Assembly (NCBI RefSeq): GCF_007995155.1
Contig: NZ_CP042593.1
Span: 2,212,001 to 2,276,000, forward strand
Direction: 5' to 3'
DNA from: Cytobacillus dafuensis
GTDB taxonomy: Bacteria; Bacillota; Bacilli; Bacillales; Cytobacillaceae
DNA length: 64,000 nucleotides
The notes under the pieces were generated by a model, which ran no database searches, was not told where the DNA came from, and saw only the letters and a program-made list of their open reading frames with translations. Within the stretch, counting starts at the first letter, position 1; each line of letters opens with the position of its first letter. This document shows, piece by piece, positions 26,616-35,740 of this stretch. A program made the translations under genes and the position numbers.

Positions 26616-27815
26616 GTGGTAGAGAAACCAATTTCTCAAAGGAAGCTGCTTGGCATCGCTGGACTTGGATGGATGTTTGATGCAATGGATGTCGGTATGC
26701 TGTCGTTTATTATCGCAGCTCTTAAAACAGATTGGGGGTTGACTCCGGAACAAATGGGCTGGATTGGTAGTATTAACTCAATCGGGATGGCTGTTGGCGC
26801 TCTCCTTTTTGGACTGTGGGCTGATCGTATTGGCCGAAAAAATATTTTTATTATTACTTTGCTCATGTTTTCACTTGCAAGTGGTTTTTCTGCACTCACG
26901 ACAACATTTACAGCTTTTCTTATTCTTCGTTTTTTTGTTGGTATGGGGCTTGGGGGAGAATTGCCAGTTGCTTCTACACTCGTTTCCGAAAGTGTACCAG
27001 CTAAAGATCGTGGACGGGTTGTAGTTTTGCTTGAGAGCTTTTGGGCGTTCGGCTGGTTAATTGCTGCACTTATTTCATATTTTGTAATTCCATCATTTGG
27101 CTGGCAAATCGCACTCGTATTGGGCGCACTTCCTGCCTTTTATGCAATTTATTTACGTCTCAACTTACCAGACTCACCAGCGTTTTCACCGAAGAGAGGT
27201 AAAAAACGTTCGATCGGACAAAATGTTCGTGATGTTTGGTCGAAAAACAATGCTCGTTCCACATTCGTGCTTTGGATGGTCTGGTTCACCGTGGTTTTTT
27301 CATACTATGGCATGTTTCTATGGCTACCGAGTGTCATGGTCATGAAAGGATTTAGTATGATTCAAAGCTTTGAATACGTTCTGATTATGACACTCGCTCA
27401 GCTGCCAGGTTATTTTACAGCTGCTTGGTTAATTGAACGTATGGGACGAAAATTTGTTCTTGTTACTTATTTACTCGGTACAGCTGGCTCGGCACTTGTT
27501 TTTGGCAATGCAGAAACGACATTTGTCCTCATCACAGCAGGGATCTTATTGTCATTCTTTAATCTAGGAGCATGGGGTGCCTTGTATGCATATACACCGG
27601 AACAATATCCATCCGAAATTCGCGGAACTGGCTCCGGAATGGCCGCAGCTATCGGACGAGTGGGTGGAATTCTTGGACCACTTCTAGTTGGCTCACTTGT
27701 TACTGCGGGAATTTCAATTGGATTGATTTTTGGTATATTTTGCGCAAGCATCGTCATTGGGGTTGTGGTACTTGCCCTCTTTGGCCGGGAAACGCGTCAA
27801 ATCGAACTAAAATAG
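26616..27815 (+). CDS. niaP: Niacin transporter NiaP (MFS)
   Basis: A 399-residue, 12-helix major facilitator that imports nicotinate for NAD salvage. Very close to B. subtilis NiaP (YceI) throughout, including QRKLLGIAGLGWMFDAMDVG, the GLGGELPVASTLVSE loop and FSYYGMFLWLPSVM. The GTG start at 26616 follows AGGAGGGG by 7 bases. Monocistronic; the downstream gap is filled by repeat A2. Confidence 0.9.
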   Translation: MVEKPISQRKLLGIAGLGWMFDAMDVGMLSFIIAALKTDWGLTPEQMGWIGSINSIGMAVGALLFGLWADRIGRKNIFIITLLMFSLASGFSALTTTFTAFLILRFFVGMGLGGELPVASTLVSESVPAKDRGRVVVLLESFWAFGWLIAALISYFVIPSFGWQIALVLGALPAFYAIYLRLNLPDSPAFSPKRGKKRSIGQNVRDVWSKNNARSTFVLWMVWFTVVFSYYGMFLWLPSVMVMKGFSMIQSFEYVLIMTLAQLPGYFTAAWLIERMGRKFVLVTYLLGTAGSALVFGNAETTFVLITAGILLSFFNLGAWGALYAYTPEQYPSEIRGTGSGMAAAIGRVGGILGPLLVGSLVTAGISIGLIFGIFCASIVIGVVVLALFGRETRQIELK

Positions 27816-27843
27816 AAGAGAAAAGAATTTTATTTTAAAATAA

Positions 27844-28092
27844 GGCTGTGTTATAGCTCAGTGTTGATAATGCTAATTTGTTGATGATTCTCGCTGCAGG
27901 CGCGAGATCCTCGAAAATGCTAACGCATTCCCTTCGTGCGGTGATTGTTCTAGGAAGCTTATTCTATGACCTGCGGGAGAAGCGAGTCAAAGGGAGACCC
28001 CGCAGGAGCGCTCTTCGACGAGGAGGCTTCCGGACCGCCCGCAATCGCTAAGTGCCTGCAGCGGAAATCAACAGGGAAGCTTAACATAGCCT
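27844..28092 (-). repeat. Family A dispersed repeat, copy A2 (long form)
   Basis: Reverse orientation relative to A1. Starts GGCTGTGTTATAGCTCAG and ends GGAAGCTTAACATAGCC; contains GAGGAGGCTTCCGGACCGCC and CTGCAGCGGAAATCAACAG. Carries an extra internal block (CTCGAAAATGCTAACGCATT) shared with A4 but absent from A1. Confidence 0.8.
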
Positions 28093-28101
28093 ATAATGAA
28101 G

Positions 28102-28124
28102 AAAGCCTCCAATTAGGAGGCTTG
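28102..28124 (-). terminator. Terminator of the M42 peptidase gene
   Basis: AAGCCTCC-AATTA-GGAGGCTT hairpin immediately past the stop codon of the leftward gene. Confidence 0.7.
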
Positions 28125-28129
28125 TATTA

Positions 28130-29182
28130 TTATATATTTACCATTTCACTTTGCACGTAATGATATAGTAATTTAGCCGTATTTTCAATAGAAGATTTAT
28201 GAGTTCTTTCAAAAGCGTGGGAAGAATCAATACCAGGACCTACTAATCCATGAACAATATCATGGCCAGAGCGGATTGCTGCAGATGCATCAGATCCATA
28301 ATAAGGATATATATCAAGTTTATAACCAATTTCATTATCAATCGCAAGTTGGACAAGCTTTTTTCTCAATTCAAAATGATATGGTCCACTTGCATCTTTT
28401 ACACAAATAGATACTGTAAATTCATCTGTAGACTGTCCGTCTCCTATTGCCCCCATATCTACAGCCAAATATTCGACCGTTTCTGGTGTAATATTAGAGT
28501 TTCCGCCATAGCCGATTTCTTCATTATTAGAGATAAGGAAATGGGTAGTATAAGGGAGCTCTAATTTTTCTAATTTTATCTGTTTAATTAATGACAGAAG
28601 GATCGCTACACTTGCCTTATCATCAAGATGACGTGATTTAATGAAGCCAGAAGGCGTTATTTGCACTCTTGGATCAAAAGAAACAAAATCACCTACTTCA
28701 ATGCCTAAAGCTCTAACATCCTCTGAATTATGTACAACTTCATCTAATCGGACTTCCATATTCTCCTGGTTTCTTTCTGCCTTACCCGCATCCTTATAAA
28801 CATGCACGGATGTTTGATGCATTAAAATCGTTCCTGTATATTTCTTTCCTATAGAAGTTTCAATTTCACAATACTCGCCTTCTATAGAGTTATATTTAAA
28901 ACCTCCAATGAGGTCTAATTTAAGCCTTCCAGTTGGTTTAATTTCTTTCACAATTGCACCTAATGTATCAACATGCGCAGTTAGCATGCGATGATTGTAA
29001 TCGTCCTTGCCTTTTATCGTAGCAATTAAACCTCCTTTTCGATTTCTTTTCGTTTCGACATGATGTTCCTGCAAATATTTCTCAACAAACGAAATCACTT
29101 CATTAGTATTACCTGATGGGCTTGGAATGGAAACAAGCTCGGATAATAATTGGAGTGTCTCATCTGTACTTGGATATGCCAT
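28130..29182 (-). CDS. M42 family metallopeptidase (YhfE-like)
   Basis: A 350-residue dinuclear-metal aminopeptidase/glucanase-type protein. Metal ligands and catalytic residues appear in LTAHVDTLGAIV (His, Asp), SRHLDDKASVA (Asp), SNNEEIGYGGNSN (Glu pair), AVDMGAI and the C-terminal GIDSSHAFERTH. It resembles B. subtilis YhfE. Presumed cytoplasmic peptide degradation. Preceded by GAGAGGAG on the minus strand. Confidence 0.85.
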   Translation of the reverse strand: MAYPSTDETLQLLSELVSIPSPSGNTNEVISFVEKYLQEHHVETKRNRKGGLIATIKGKDDYNHRMLTAHVDTLGAIVKEIKPTGRLKLDLIGGFKYNSIEGEYCEIETSIGKKYTGTILMHQTSVHVYKDAGKAERNQENMEVRLDEVVHNSEDVRALGIEVGDFVSFDPRVQITPSGFIKSRHLDDKASVAILLSLIKQIKLEKLELPYTTHFLISNNEEIGYGGNSNITPETVEYLAVDMGAIGDGQSTDEFTVSICVKDASGPYHFELRKKLVQLAIDNEIGYKLDIYPYYGSDASAAIRSGHDIVHGLVGPGIDSSHAFERTHKSSIENTAKLLYHYVQSEMVNI

Positions 29183-29290
29183 ATTAAAAACTCCTCTCTT
29201 GGGAAATTTTTCATTCTCCTAAATTATACCTCTTTGCGGACAAGCTATAAATAAATATTTATAGAAAATCGATGAGTTCTCCAATTTAGT

Positions 29291-29320
29291 AAAAAGGAGA
29301 TCGAAAAATGATCTCCTTTG
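29291..29320 (-). terminator. Terminator of the small membrane protein gene
   Basis: AAAGGAGATC/GATCTCCTTT 10-bp stem; the leftward transcript continues into U5. Confidence 0.85.
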
Positions 29321-29325
29321 TTAGA

Positions 29326-29511
29326 TTATTTCTTAATAAAGGACTTGACTCCGAGGTAGAGTAGAGCTAAAACAAAGACGATTATGACGATTCCGCCAAC
29401 AATGGTAAGAACATTGGCAATCCCTGCAGTTATGACAACTGATGTTGGTATATTTGCTAAAGCAAAGCCAGCCAGTATACAAGCTAAATAGAGCAATGCT
29501 AACGCTTGCAT
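29326..29511 (-). CDS. 61-residue two-helix membrane protein
   Basis: Two hydrophobic helices (about 3-22 and 30-55) and a KSFIKK tail. AAAGGAGGG sits 8 bases before the ATG at 29511. An overlapping frame beginning at 29518 is also hydrophobic but has no spacing to the ribosome site, so this frame is chosen. A clean terminator follows. No family recognised. Confidence 0.65.
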   Translation of the reverse strand: MQALALLYLACILAGFALANIPTSVVITAGIANVLTIVGGIVIIVFVLALLYLGVKSFIKK

Positions 29512-29709
29512 TTATCATCCCTCCTTTTAAACAATTTATGTTATTAAAAGGGAAGTGCTTACCTATTTGTCCAAAATAAATAGAGAAATTTGTGGAAATA
29601 TTACTAAATTTATCTGATGCATATTTGTTTTATTTTTTTTTTATTTGTGATATATTATGTTAAGTCCATCACCTTAATAAAATCTTAATATAAATAATAA
29701 ATTTACTTA

Positions 29710-29740
29710 AACTTAGCAACCGCTAAGTTTTTCTGATTTT
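29710..29740 (+). promoter_or_regulatory. Terminator-like hairpin in the leader of the LTA synthase gene
   Basis: AACTTAGC-AACC-GCTAAGTT perfect 8-bp stem followed by TTTCTGATTTTT. It lies only about 10 bases before the ribosome site of the next gene and downstream of a TATATTATG-type -10 near 29650, so it could act as an attenuator. Confidence 0.45.
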
Positions 29741-29762
29741 TATCAACCAAGAGGTGTGAATT

Positions 29763-31733
29763 GTGAAAAAACTTTTTAATTTAAATATGTTTAAAGAAAA
29801 AAATTTAAAGATTTTCTTATTGTTTGCTGTTCTTCTATGGATAAAAACGTATGCAGCTTATCGAATTGAATTTAATCTAGGGATAGATAATAAACTTCAA
29901 GAATTTCTATTGTTTATTAATCCACTTAGTTCCGTTTTGGTATTTTTGGGCGTGGCTTTATTTTTTAAAGGTCGGCTTCAATCGGTATTACTATTTGTAA
30001 TAAACTTTTTAATGTCGTTTGTATTATATGCGAATATCGTATATTACCGTTTTTTTAGCGACTTTATTACAGTTCCTGTAGTTATGTCAACGAAATCGAA
30101 TGCGGGACAATTAGGGGAAAGCACGCTTGCATTAATGTCTCCATTTGATGTTTTTTACTTTATTGATACCATTCTGTTATTAATTTTTGTTATTAAGAAA
30201 TGGTACAACCCTAGTAAAACTGTTAGCAGAAAGCCTGCGGCATTTATTATTGCAGCGGGAGTATTGACTTTTATCATCAATCTTGGCCTTGCTGAAATTG
30301 ATCGTCCACAATTATTAACACGTTCTTTTGACCGAAACTATCTTGTGAAGTACTTAGGTACTTATAATTTCACAATTTACGATACGATTCAAAATGCGAA
30401 ATCAGCTAGTCAAAGAGCATTAGCAGACTCAAATGATACTACTGAGGTAGAGAACTATATTAAGGCAAATTATGCTGAACCTGATCCAAAATACTTTGGG
30501 AAAGCAAAAGGAAAAAATGTGATTTTTATATCAATGGAATCATTCCAAACCTTTCTCATAGATTACCAGCTTAATGGTCAAGAGGTTACACCATTCCTAA
30601 ATTCTTTAGCACATGATGGTAAAACCTTTTATTTTGATAATATTATTAACCAAACAGGGCAGGGTAAAACATCTGATGCAGAATTTATGATGGATAATTC
30701 ATTGTATCCGATGTCACAAGGTGCTGTTTTTGTAAATAAGGCTCAGAATACTTTACAGGCTACACCAGCAATTTTGAAAACACAAGGTTATACTTCGGCG
30801 GCATTCCATGGAAATTATAAAACTTTCTGGAACCGCAATGAAATGTACCGTACAATCGGTTATGATAAGTTTTTCGATGCTGAGTACTATAATATGAATG
30901 AAGAAGATACAAAAAATTACGGCTTGAAGGATAAACCATTTTTTGCAGAATCCATGCCATTATTAGAAAGTCTGCCTCAGCCTTTCTATACAAAATTTAT
31001 TACACTTTCAAATCACCACCCATTTGGAATGGATGAAGGGGATACCGATTTTCCAGTTGCAGAAACAGATGATAAGGTTGTAAATCAATACTTCCAATCT
31101 GCTAATTATATGGATCAGGCCCTAGAACAATTTTTTAATGATCTTAAGAAATCTGGTTTGTATGATAATACTGTAGTTGTTATGTATGGGGATCATTATG
31201 GTATTTCTGAAAATCATAATGACGCAATGGCTGAAATTATTGGGAAAGAAGTAACTCCATTTGAATATGCAAGAAACTTGCAGAGAGTACCTGTATTTAT
31301 TCATGTCCCAGGTGTAGAAGGCGGAGTACAGCATCAAATTGGCGGGCAAGTTGATGTAAGACCAACCTTATTACATTTGTTGGGAATTGATACAAAAGAT
31401 TATTTAGAAATTGGTTCTGATTTATTATCTAAAAACCATCGTGAAGTCGTTCCTTTCCGTAATGGGGATTTCGTTTCACCAGAATTTACACAAGTAGATG
31501 ATAAATGTTATTTAAATGAAACTGGCGAGGAAGTTGAAGGTGCAAGCTGTGCGCATTTATCAGAAAAAGCTAAGCTTGAATTACAAATGTCGGATAACAT
31601 TGTCTACAAAGACTTACTTCGCTTCTATAAGCCTGAAGGATTTGTTCCAATAAATCGGGATGATTATCAGTATATTAAAAATGAAGATGAGTCAAGTAAT
31701 GAAATTGGAACTGAACAAGGTGCGGATGAATAA
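29763..31733 (+). CDS. LTA synthase family glycerol-phosphate transferase
   Basis: A 656-residue polytopic protein. Five N-terminal transmembrane helices (about 15-210) and a large extracellular sulfatase-fold domain. It transfers glycerol phosphate from phosphatidylglycerol to build lipoteichoic acid or its primer. Metal and catalytic residues: Glu in ISMESFQTF, the nucleophile Thr in TGQGKTSDAEF, then MYGDHYGISENHN. LtaS/YfnI/YqgS paralogues cannot be separated by eye. Family length fits. GAGGTG precedes the start; repeat B2 and a terminator follow. Confidence 0.88.
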   Translation: MKKLFNLNMFKEKNLKIFLLFAVLLWIKTYAAYRIEFNLGIDNKLQEFLLFINPLSSVLVFLGVALFFKGRLQSVLLFVINFLMSFVLYANIVYYRFFSDFITVPVVMSTKSNAGQLGESTLALMSPFDVFYFIDTILLLIFVIKKWYNPSKTVSRKPAAFIIAAGVLTFIINLGLAEIDRPQLLTRSFDRNYLVKYLGTYNFTIYDTIQNAKSASQRALADSNDTTEVENYIKANYAEPDPKYFGKAKGKNVIFISMESFQTFLIDYQLNGQEVTPFLNSLAHDGKTFYFDNIINQTGQGKTSDAEFMMDNSLYPMSQGAVFVNKAQNTLQATPAILKTQGYTSAAFHGNYKTFWNRNEMYRTIGYDKFFDAEYYNMNEEDTKNYGLKDKPFFAESMPLLESLPQPFYTKFITLSNHHPFGMDEGDTDFPVAETDDKVVNQYFQSANYMDQALEQFFNDLKKSGLYDNTVVVMYGDHYGISENHNDAMAEIIGKEVTPFEYARNLQRVPVFIHVPGVEGGVQHQIGGQVDVRPTLLHLLGIDTKDYLEIGSDLLSKNHREVVPFRNGDFVSPEFTQVDDKCYLNETGEEVEGASCAHLSEKAKLELQMSDNIVYKDLLRFYKPEGFVPINRDDYQYIKNEDESSNEIGTEQGADE

Positions 31734-31891
31734 AGTGAAACTTCCATCAGTGGGGGGGTCTTTCATCTCCCACTGATGGTTAGTTGAACCAATCGGGCAT
31801 TTACGGGCAGTTGATCCCCCATTTAGGTTTCTTTGATTCTCTCGCAACCTTGAAATGGGGGTCTTACTGCCCGTTAATCTGCGATAAACTT
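31734..31891 (+). repeat. Family B structured repeat, copy B2 (compact form)
   Basis: Hairpin 1 pairs CCATCAGTGGG with CCCACTGATGG (31744-31779). The linker TTAGTTGAACCAATC follows. Hairpin 2 pairs ACGGGCAGT-CCCCCAT with ATGGGGG-ACTGCCCGT (31802-31875). Same scaffold as copy B1 at 22729 without its two inserted blocks. Confidence 0.85.
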
Positions 31892-31925
31892 GAGAGCGAA
31901 GAATTTTCTTCGCTCTTTTTGTGTT
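31892..31925 (+). terminator. Terminator of the LTA synthase gene
   Basis: GAGCGAAGAA-TTT-TCTTCGCTC followed by T5 and TGTGTTTTT. Confidence 0.85.
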
Positions 31926-32037
31926 TTTGCCATTACAAATGAATTGTTTAACAATTATATCACCTCTCCAACATTAGTTAATTATCGTTTTTCATTGTAG
32001 AATAAATATAGTCCTACTAAATAAAGGGGGAGATAAA

Positions 32038-32271
32038 ATGAGTGAGTGTAAATTGGATCATACTCATGATGACGTTATCCAAAAATTCGAACAACAAAAG
32101 GAATATTTACCAGACGATTTAAAGCCGTTATTTACTCTTTTCTTTGAAAAAGAGCATACTCAAGATTTATTAAATGAAGTCTTTCATCTTTTGAAAAAAT
32201 TTGATTTATCTTCAGAAGAAGAAAAACTGGAACGAATTAATCGATTATCCTTAATATTAAAAAATGTGTAA
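32038..32271 (+). CDS. 77-residue soluble hypothetical protein
   Basis: AAAGGGGGAG precedes the ATG. The product is acidic and helical, with His/Cys near the N-terminus (CKLDHTHDD). No family recognised with confidence. A hairpin at 32334-32377 may end its transcript before the next regulator gene. Confidence 0.6.
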   Translation: MSECKLDHTHDDVIQKFEQQKEYLPDDLKPLFTLFFEKEHTQDLLNEVFHLLKKFDLSSEEEKLERINRLSLILKNV

Positions 32272-32333
32272 ATTGATTTACCACAGCTAAATGAAGTAAA
32301 CAAAAAAGTTGGACAAATTTTTAAACATCTACC

Positions 32334-32377
32334 AAGGATTGGACACTGTTTTTCACAGGGCTCAATCCTTTTAATTT
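32334..32377 (+). terminator. Possible terminator before the sda locus
   Basis: AAGGATTG and CAATCCTT pair across a 22-base loop, followed by TTAATTT; modest. Confidence 0.5.
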
Positions 32378-32515
32378 GGCCATAATTTGTTATTTAAAAT
32401 AACTTACAATATTTTTGTAACTATTAAAATATTATTTTAACTGTCTAATATTTGTGATAAAATATATAAAAAGATAAGTAGTTTAAATGATTAGATCGTA
32501 AAGGATGTGTATGAG

Positions 32516-33187
32516 TTGAAGGAATACCATCGACCGATTTTTGATTTAGCAATACGCACAGCCGATATGCTTGTAAAAATGTTTGGTTCTCGCTGTGAGG
32601 TTGCCGTTCACGATTTTGCAGATTTAAAAAAATCACTTATTCATCTTGCAGGGTGTGTTACCGAAAGAAAAATCGGATCTCCAATTACTGATCTAGTGCT
32701 TAATGAGCTTGCAAAGAAAAAAAAGGACATAGAAGATATTCCTAGTTATAAAACACAGTCTAATAAGGGAAATATTATGAAATCTGCCACCATTTTTCTA
32801 CGGGATCATGAAGGCAAGGTGATTGGTGCCCTATGCATTAATTATGATATTAGTCTTTTAATGCAATTTGGGGGAGAAATTGAAGAATTTATAAAATTCG
32901 ATGACCAGCACACAAAATCGGAAAACTTCTTTACATCTGTTCAAGAAGTGATTCACGGAATGGTAGATCAGGTATTAGATGGATTTAAAAAAGCACCTTC
33001 CTTAATGAGTTTAGAGGAGAAGGTAGAATGTGTTCGTCAGCTAGAGGAAAAGGGAACATTTCTAATAAAAGGGGCTACTGATTATGTAGCATCAGTCCTC
33101 GGAGTATCCAAATTTACCGTCTACAATTATTTGCAAAAAATAAGAACGATAAATGAGTTTCAAACAGAAGAGTTCGTAGAACATTAG
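32516..33187 (+). CDS. YheO/DauR-type transcriptional regulator
   Basis: A 223-residue regulator. N-terminal YheO-like PAS sensor domain (about 1-125; GCVTERKIGSPITDLVLNEL, FLRDHEGKVIGALCINYD) and C-terminal HTH_22 DNA-binding domain (KGATDYVASVLGVSKFTVYNYLQKI). AAAGGATG at 32500-32507 selects TTG 32516 over the in-frame GTG at 32507. It lies 45 bases before sdaAB in the same direction, so it probably controls serine dehydratase, perhaps responding to D- or L-amino acids. Confidence 0.85.
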   Translation: MKEYHRPIFDLAIRTADMLVKMFGSRCEVAVHDFADLKKSLIHLAGCVTERKIGSPITDLVLNELAKKKKDIEDIPSYKTQSNKGNIMKSATIFLRDHEGKVIGALCINYDISLLMQFGGEIEEFIKFDDQHTKSENFFTSVQEVIHGMVDQVLDGFKKAPSLMSLEEKVECVRQLEEKGTFLIKGATDYVASVLGVSKFTVYNYLQKIRTINEFQTEEFVEH

Positions 33188-33232
33188 AAGAATTTTACGT
33201 TTGCCAAAAAACAATAATAAGGAGCAATAGAC

Positions 33233-33895
33233 ATGAAATATAGATCTGCATTTGATATTATTGGTCCAGTTATGATTGGCCCATCCAGTTCGCATACTGC
33301 GGGTGCAGCAAGAATTGGCCGGGTTGCTAGAACTTTATTTAACCGGCTTCCAAAAAAAGCTGTGATTTCTTTATATGGATCCTTTGCCAAAACATATAAA
33401 GGCCACGGTACTGACGTTGCTATTGTAGGTGGAATTTTGGATTTTGATACGTTTGATGAAAGAATTCCTAAGTCATTAGAACTTGCTGAGGAAGCTGGAA
33501 TGGAAGTTGTGTTCTCAGTTGAGGAGATGGTCCCAGATCATCCGAATACTGTTCGAATTAATTTATATGATGATAAAGGTGATTTGGAAGTGGTCGGAAT
33601 ATCAATTGGCGGAGGTACGATTGAAATTACCGAACTGAATTCGTTTAAACTCAAATTATCTGGAGAGCATCCAGCCATCCTTGTCGTGCATAATGATCAA
33701 TTTGGTGTCATCTCAGCAGTAACTCATATACTAGCACAACATCAAATAAATATTGGACATATGGAAGTTTCACGTAAAGAAAAGGGAAAAATGGCACTTA
33801 TGGTTATTGAAGTAGATCAAAAGATACATCAAGATGTGATTCGAGAAATAGAAAAGGTTCCAAATGTTACTCAAATAATTAGAATGGTTGAGTAG
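33233..33895 (+). CDS. sdaAB: L-serine dehydratase, beta subunit
   Basis: A 220-residue regulatory subunit of the iron-sulfur L-serine dehydratase, which deaminates serine to pyruvate and ammonia. N-terminal domain with MIGPSSSHTAGAARIGRVAR; C-terminal ACT domain (about 145-220; HPAILVVHNDQFGVISAVTHIL). AAGGAG precedes the ATG. Followed 58 bases later by sdaAA. Confidence 0.93.
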   Translation: MKYRSAFDIIGPVMIGPSSSHTAGAARIGRVARTLFNRLPKKAVISLYGSFAKTYKGHGTDVAIVGGILDFDTFDERIPKSLELAEEAGMEVVFSVEEMVPDHPNTVRINLYDDKGDLEVVGISIGGGTIEITELNSFKLKLSGEHPAILVVHNDQFGVISAVTHILAQHQINIGHMEVSRKEKGKMALMVIEVDQKIHQDVIREIEKVPNVTQIIRMVE

Positions 33896-33953
33896 AAATG
33901 CGATAGCTCAAAAAAGTTTCTATTTTAACAGCCTAGATTAGGGGTGTAAATAT

Positions 33954-34832
33954 ATGATGTTTAGAAATGTGGCAGAACTTGTTGAATTAGCTGAGAGTAA
34001 ACAGGTAAAAATCGCTGAAATCATGATTCAACAGGAAATAGAAGTATCCGGACTCACTCGAGAAGAAATTATTGCTAAAATGGACCGAAATTTAACAGTT
34101 ATGGAACAAGCAGTTGAGCGTGGGTTAAATGGTGTAACATCTGTCTCTGGTTTAACTGGAGGAGATGCAGTACTTCTTCAAAAATATATTAAAAGTGGCA
34201 AGGCATTATCAGGTAATATTCTGTTAGATGCAGTTAGTAAAGCTGTTGCAACTAATGAAGTTAATGCAGCGATGGGAACGATCTGTGCAACACCTACAGC
34301 AGGTTCTGCAGGTGTAGTCCCAGGTACATTATTTGCTGTGAAGGATGTTTTAAATCCAACTCGAATGGAAATGATTGAATTCTTATTTACATCTGCAGCA
34401 TTTGGGTTTGTTGTTGCAAACAATGCTTCTATTTCAGGAGCAGCAGGAGGATGTCAAGCAGAGGTTGGTTCTGCAAGTGGAATGGCAGCAGCTTCAATTG
34501 TTGAACTTGCTGGCGGAACGCCAAGACAAGCAGCCGAAGCGATGGCGATTACATTGAAAAATATGCTTGGTCTCGTATGTGACCCAGTTGCTGGTCTAGT
34601 GGAAGTTCCTTGTGTGAAGAGAAATGCAATGGGTGCTTCCAATGCAATGACAGCAGCGGATATGGCTCTAGCAGGAATCACAAGCCGAATTCCTTGTGAT
34701 GAAGTCATTCATGCGATGTTTTTAATAGGACAGTCTATGCCGTCAGCATTAAGAGAGACAGCAGAAGGCGGTCTAGCTGCAACTCCAACAGGAAGGCGTT
34801 TAGAAGCAGAAATATTTGGTGAAAAGAAATAA
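33954..34832 (+). CDS. sdaAA: L-serine dehydratase, alpha (catalytic) subunit
   Basis: A 292-residue catalytic subunit carrying the 4Fe-4S cluster. Cluster-region cysteines are visible in ICATPTAGSAG, GGCQAEVGSASGMAA, LVCDPVAGLVEVPC. The N-terminus MMFRNVAELVELAE matches Bacillus SdaAA; ATG 33957 is an equally possible start. AGGGGTG precedes. Terminator at 34886-34917. Confidence 0.93.
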   Translation: MMFRNVAELVELAESKQVKIAEIMIQQEIEVSGLTREEIIAKMDRNLTVMEQAVERGLNGVTSVSGLTGGDAVLLQKYIKSGKALSGNILLDAVSKAVATNEVNAAMGTICATPTAGSAGVVPGTLFAVKDVLNPTRMEMIEFLFTSAAFGFVVANNASISGAAGGCQAEVGSASGMAAASIVELAGGTPRQAAEAMAITLKNMLGLVCDPVAGLVEVPCVKRNAMGASNAMTAADMALAGITSRIPCDEVIHAMFLIGQSMPSALRETAEGGLAATPTGRRLEAEIFGEKK

Positions 34833-34885
34833 TTTGTATAAAAACTCGGCATTCGCCAAGCACTTCATATCGAATACCAATGATT

Positions 34886-34917
34886 AACCTGGAATGTTCA
34901 ATCCAGGTTTTTTTATT
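34886..34917 (+). terminator. Terminator of the sda operon
   Basis: AACCTGGA/TCCAGGTT stem followed by T7. Confidence 0.85.
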
Positions 34918-35041
34918 TGGAAAAACAATATTCACATTTGCGACATACTTTTTGAAAAAGAAAAATTGTAAATAATTATCCACAGATTCAAAATGGTTTA
35001 CGGTGATACTATGAAGATAATAAAAATAAGGAGCGATAAAT

Positions 35042-35410
35042 ATGGAGGAGATATTAACGAAAATACTAGAAGGCATTAATGATATTAAAATCCAAGTAGA
35101 TGAGATTAATCAAAATATAAAAATATTAGAGCGAAGACTGGATCGTTTGGAGAAAGTTGACAGCATTGAACATAGAGTAGAGGTTAACCAAATCGACTTA
35201 ACTGACATAAAGGAAATTGTTGAAAAAGTGGAATCCTATCAAAGACACGAACTAAATGACTTTTTTCAGTTCTTAAAAGGAACGTCAATCAAAATATTTA
35301 ATGAAGAGCTCCATGTAATTAATCAGCGCCTTGATGCCCAATTAACGAAGATTGCTAAGAATGAAGAGGCTATTTTAATGCTGGGTGGAAAAAATAATAA
35401 AGTAAGTTGA
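35042..35410 (+). CDS. 122-residue coiled-coil hypothetical protein
   Basis: Preceded by AAGGAG. Heptad-like helices cover nearly the whole length (EILTKILEGINDIKIQVDEI, then repeated EIN/ELN patterns), predicting a dimeric coiled coil. No membrane segment or known domain. Monocistronic with its own terminator. Confidence 0.65.
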   Translation: MEEILTKILEGINDIKIQVDEINQNIKILERRLDRLEKVDSIEHRVEVNQIDLTDIKEIVEKVESYQRHELNDFFQFLKGTSIKIFNEELHVINQRLDAQLTKIAKNEEAILMLGGKNNKVS

Positions 35411-35438
35411 TATTCATCGTATAGCTAAGAAAATACTT

Positions 35439-35471
35439 AAGAAGCCTTTAATACATGAGGCTTCTTTTTTT
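35439..35471 (+). terminator. Terminator of the coiled-coil gene
   Basis: AAGAAGCCT/AGGCTTCTT followed by a T run; repeat A3 starts directly after it. Confidence 0.85.
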
Positions 35472-35611
35472 GGCTGTGTTAAATCTCAGTGTTGAAAATG
35501 CTATTTTGTAGTTGATTGGAGCAGAAGGCGCGATTGCGACGAGGAGGCTTCCGGATCGCCCGCGATCGCTAAGTGTCTGCAGCGGAAATCAACAGGGAAG
35601 TTAACATATCC
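35472..35611 (-). repeat. Family A dispersed repeat, copy A3 (short form)
   Basis: Same outer ends as A2 (GGCTGTGTTAAATCTCAG ... GGGAAGTTAACATATCC) but missing about 100 internal bases, including the CTGCGGGAGAAG block. Keeps the GACGAGGAGGCTTCCGGATC core. Opposite orientation to A4 across the MFS gene. Confidence 0.8.
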
Positions 35612-35740
35612 TTGTTTTAAAAAATCATTTATATATAACTAGAAAAGCTATTGCATCCAAGTTCAATTAGGATTATGATAACTAAAGAATTTATTTAGAT
35701 ATTCGAAATAGATGGTTAACTTTAAAGGAAGAGGACACGA

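Noticed and set aside
27966..28160. 64-codon rightward ORF
   Set aside because: It lies entirely within repeat A2 and has no ribosome site; repeat composition explains the open frame.
29333..29518. Alternative hydrophobic frame over the 61-residue membrane protein
   Set aside because: Its ATG is only a base or two from the ribosome site, whereas the chosen frame has ideal spacing.
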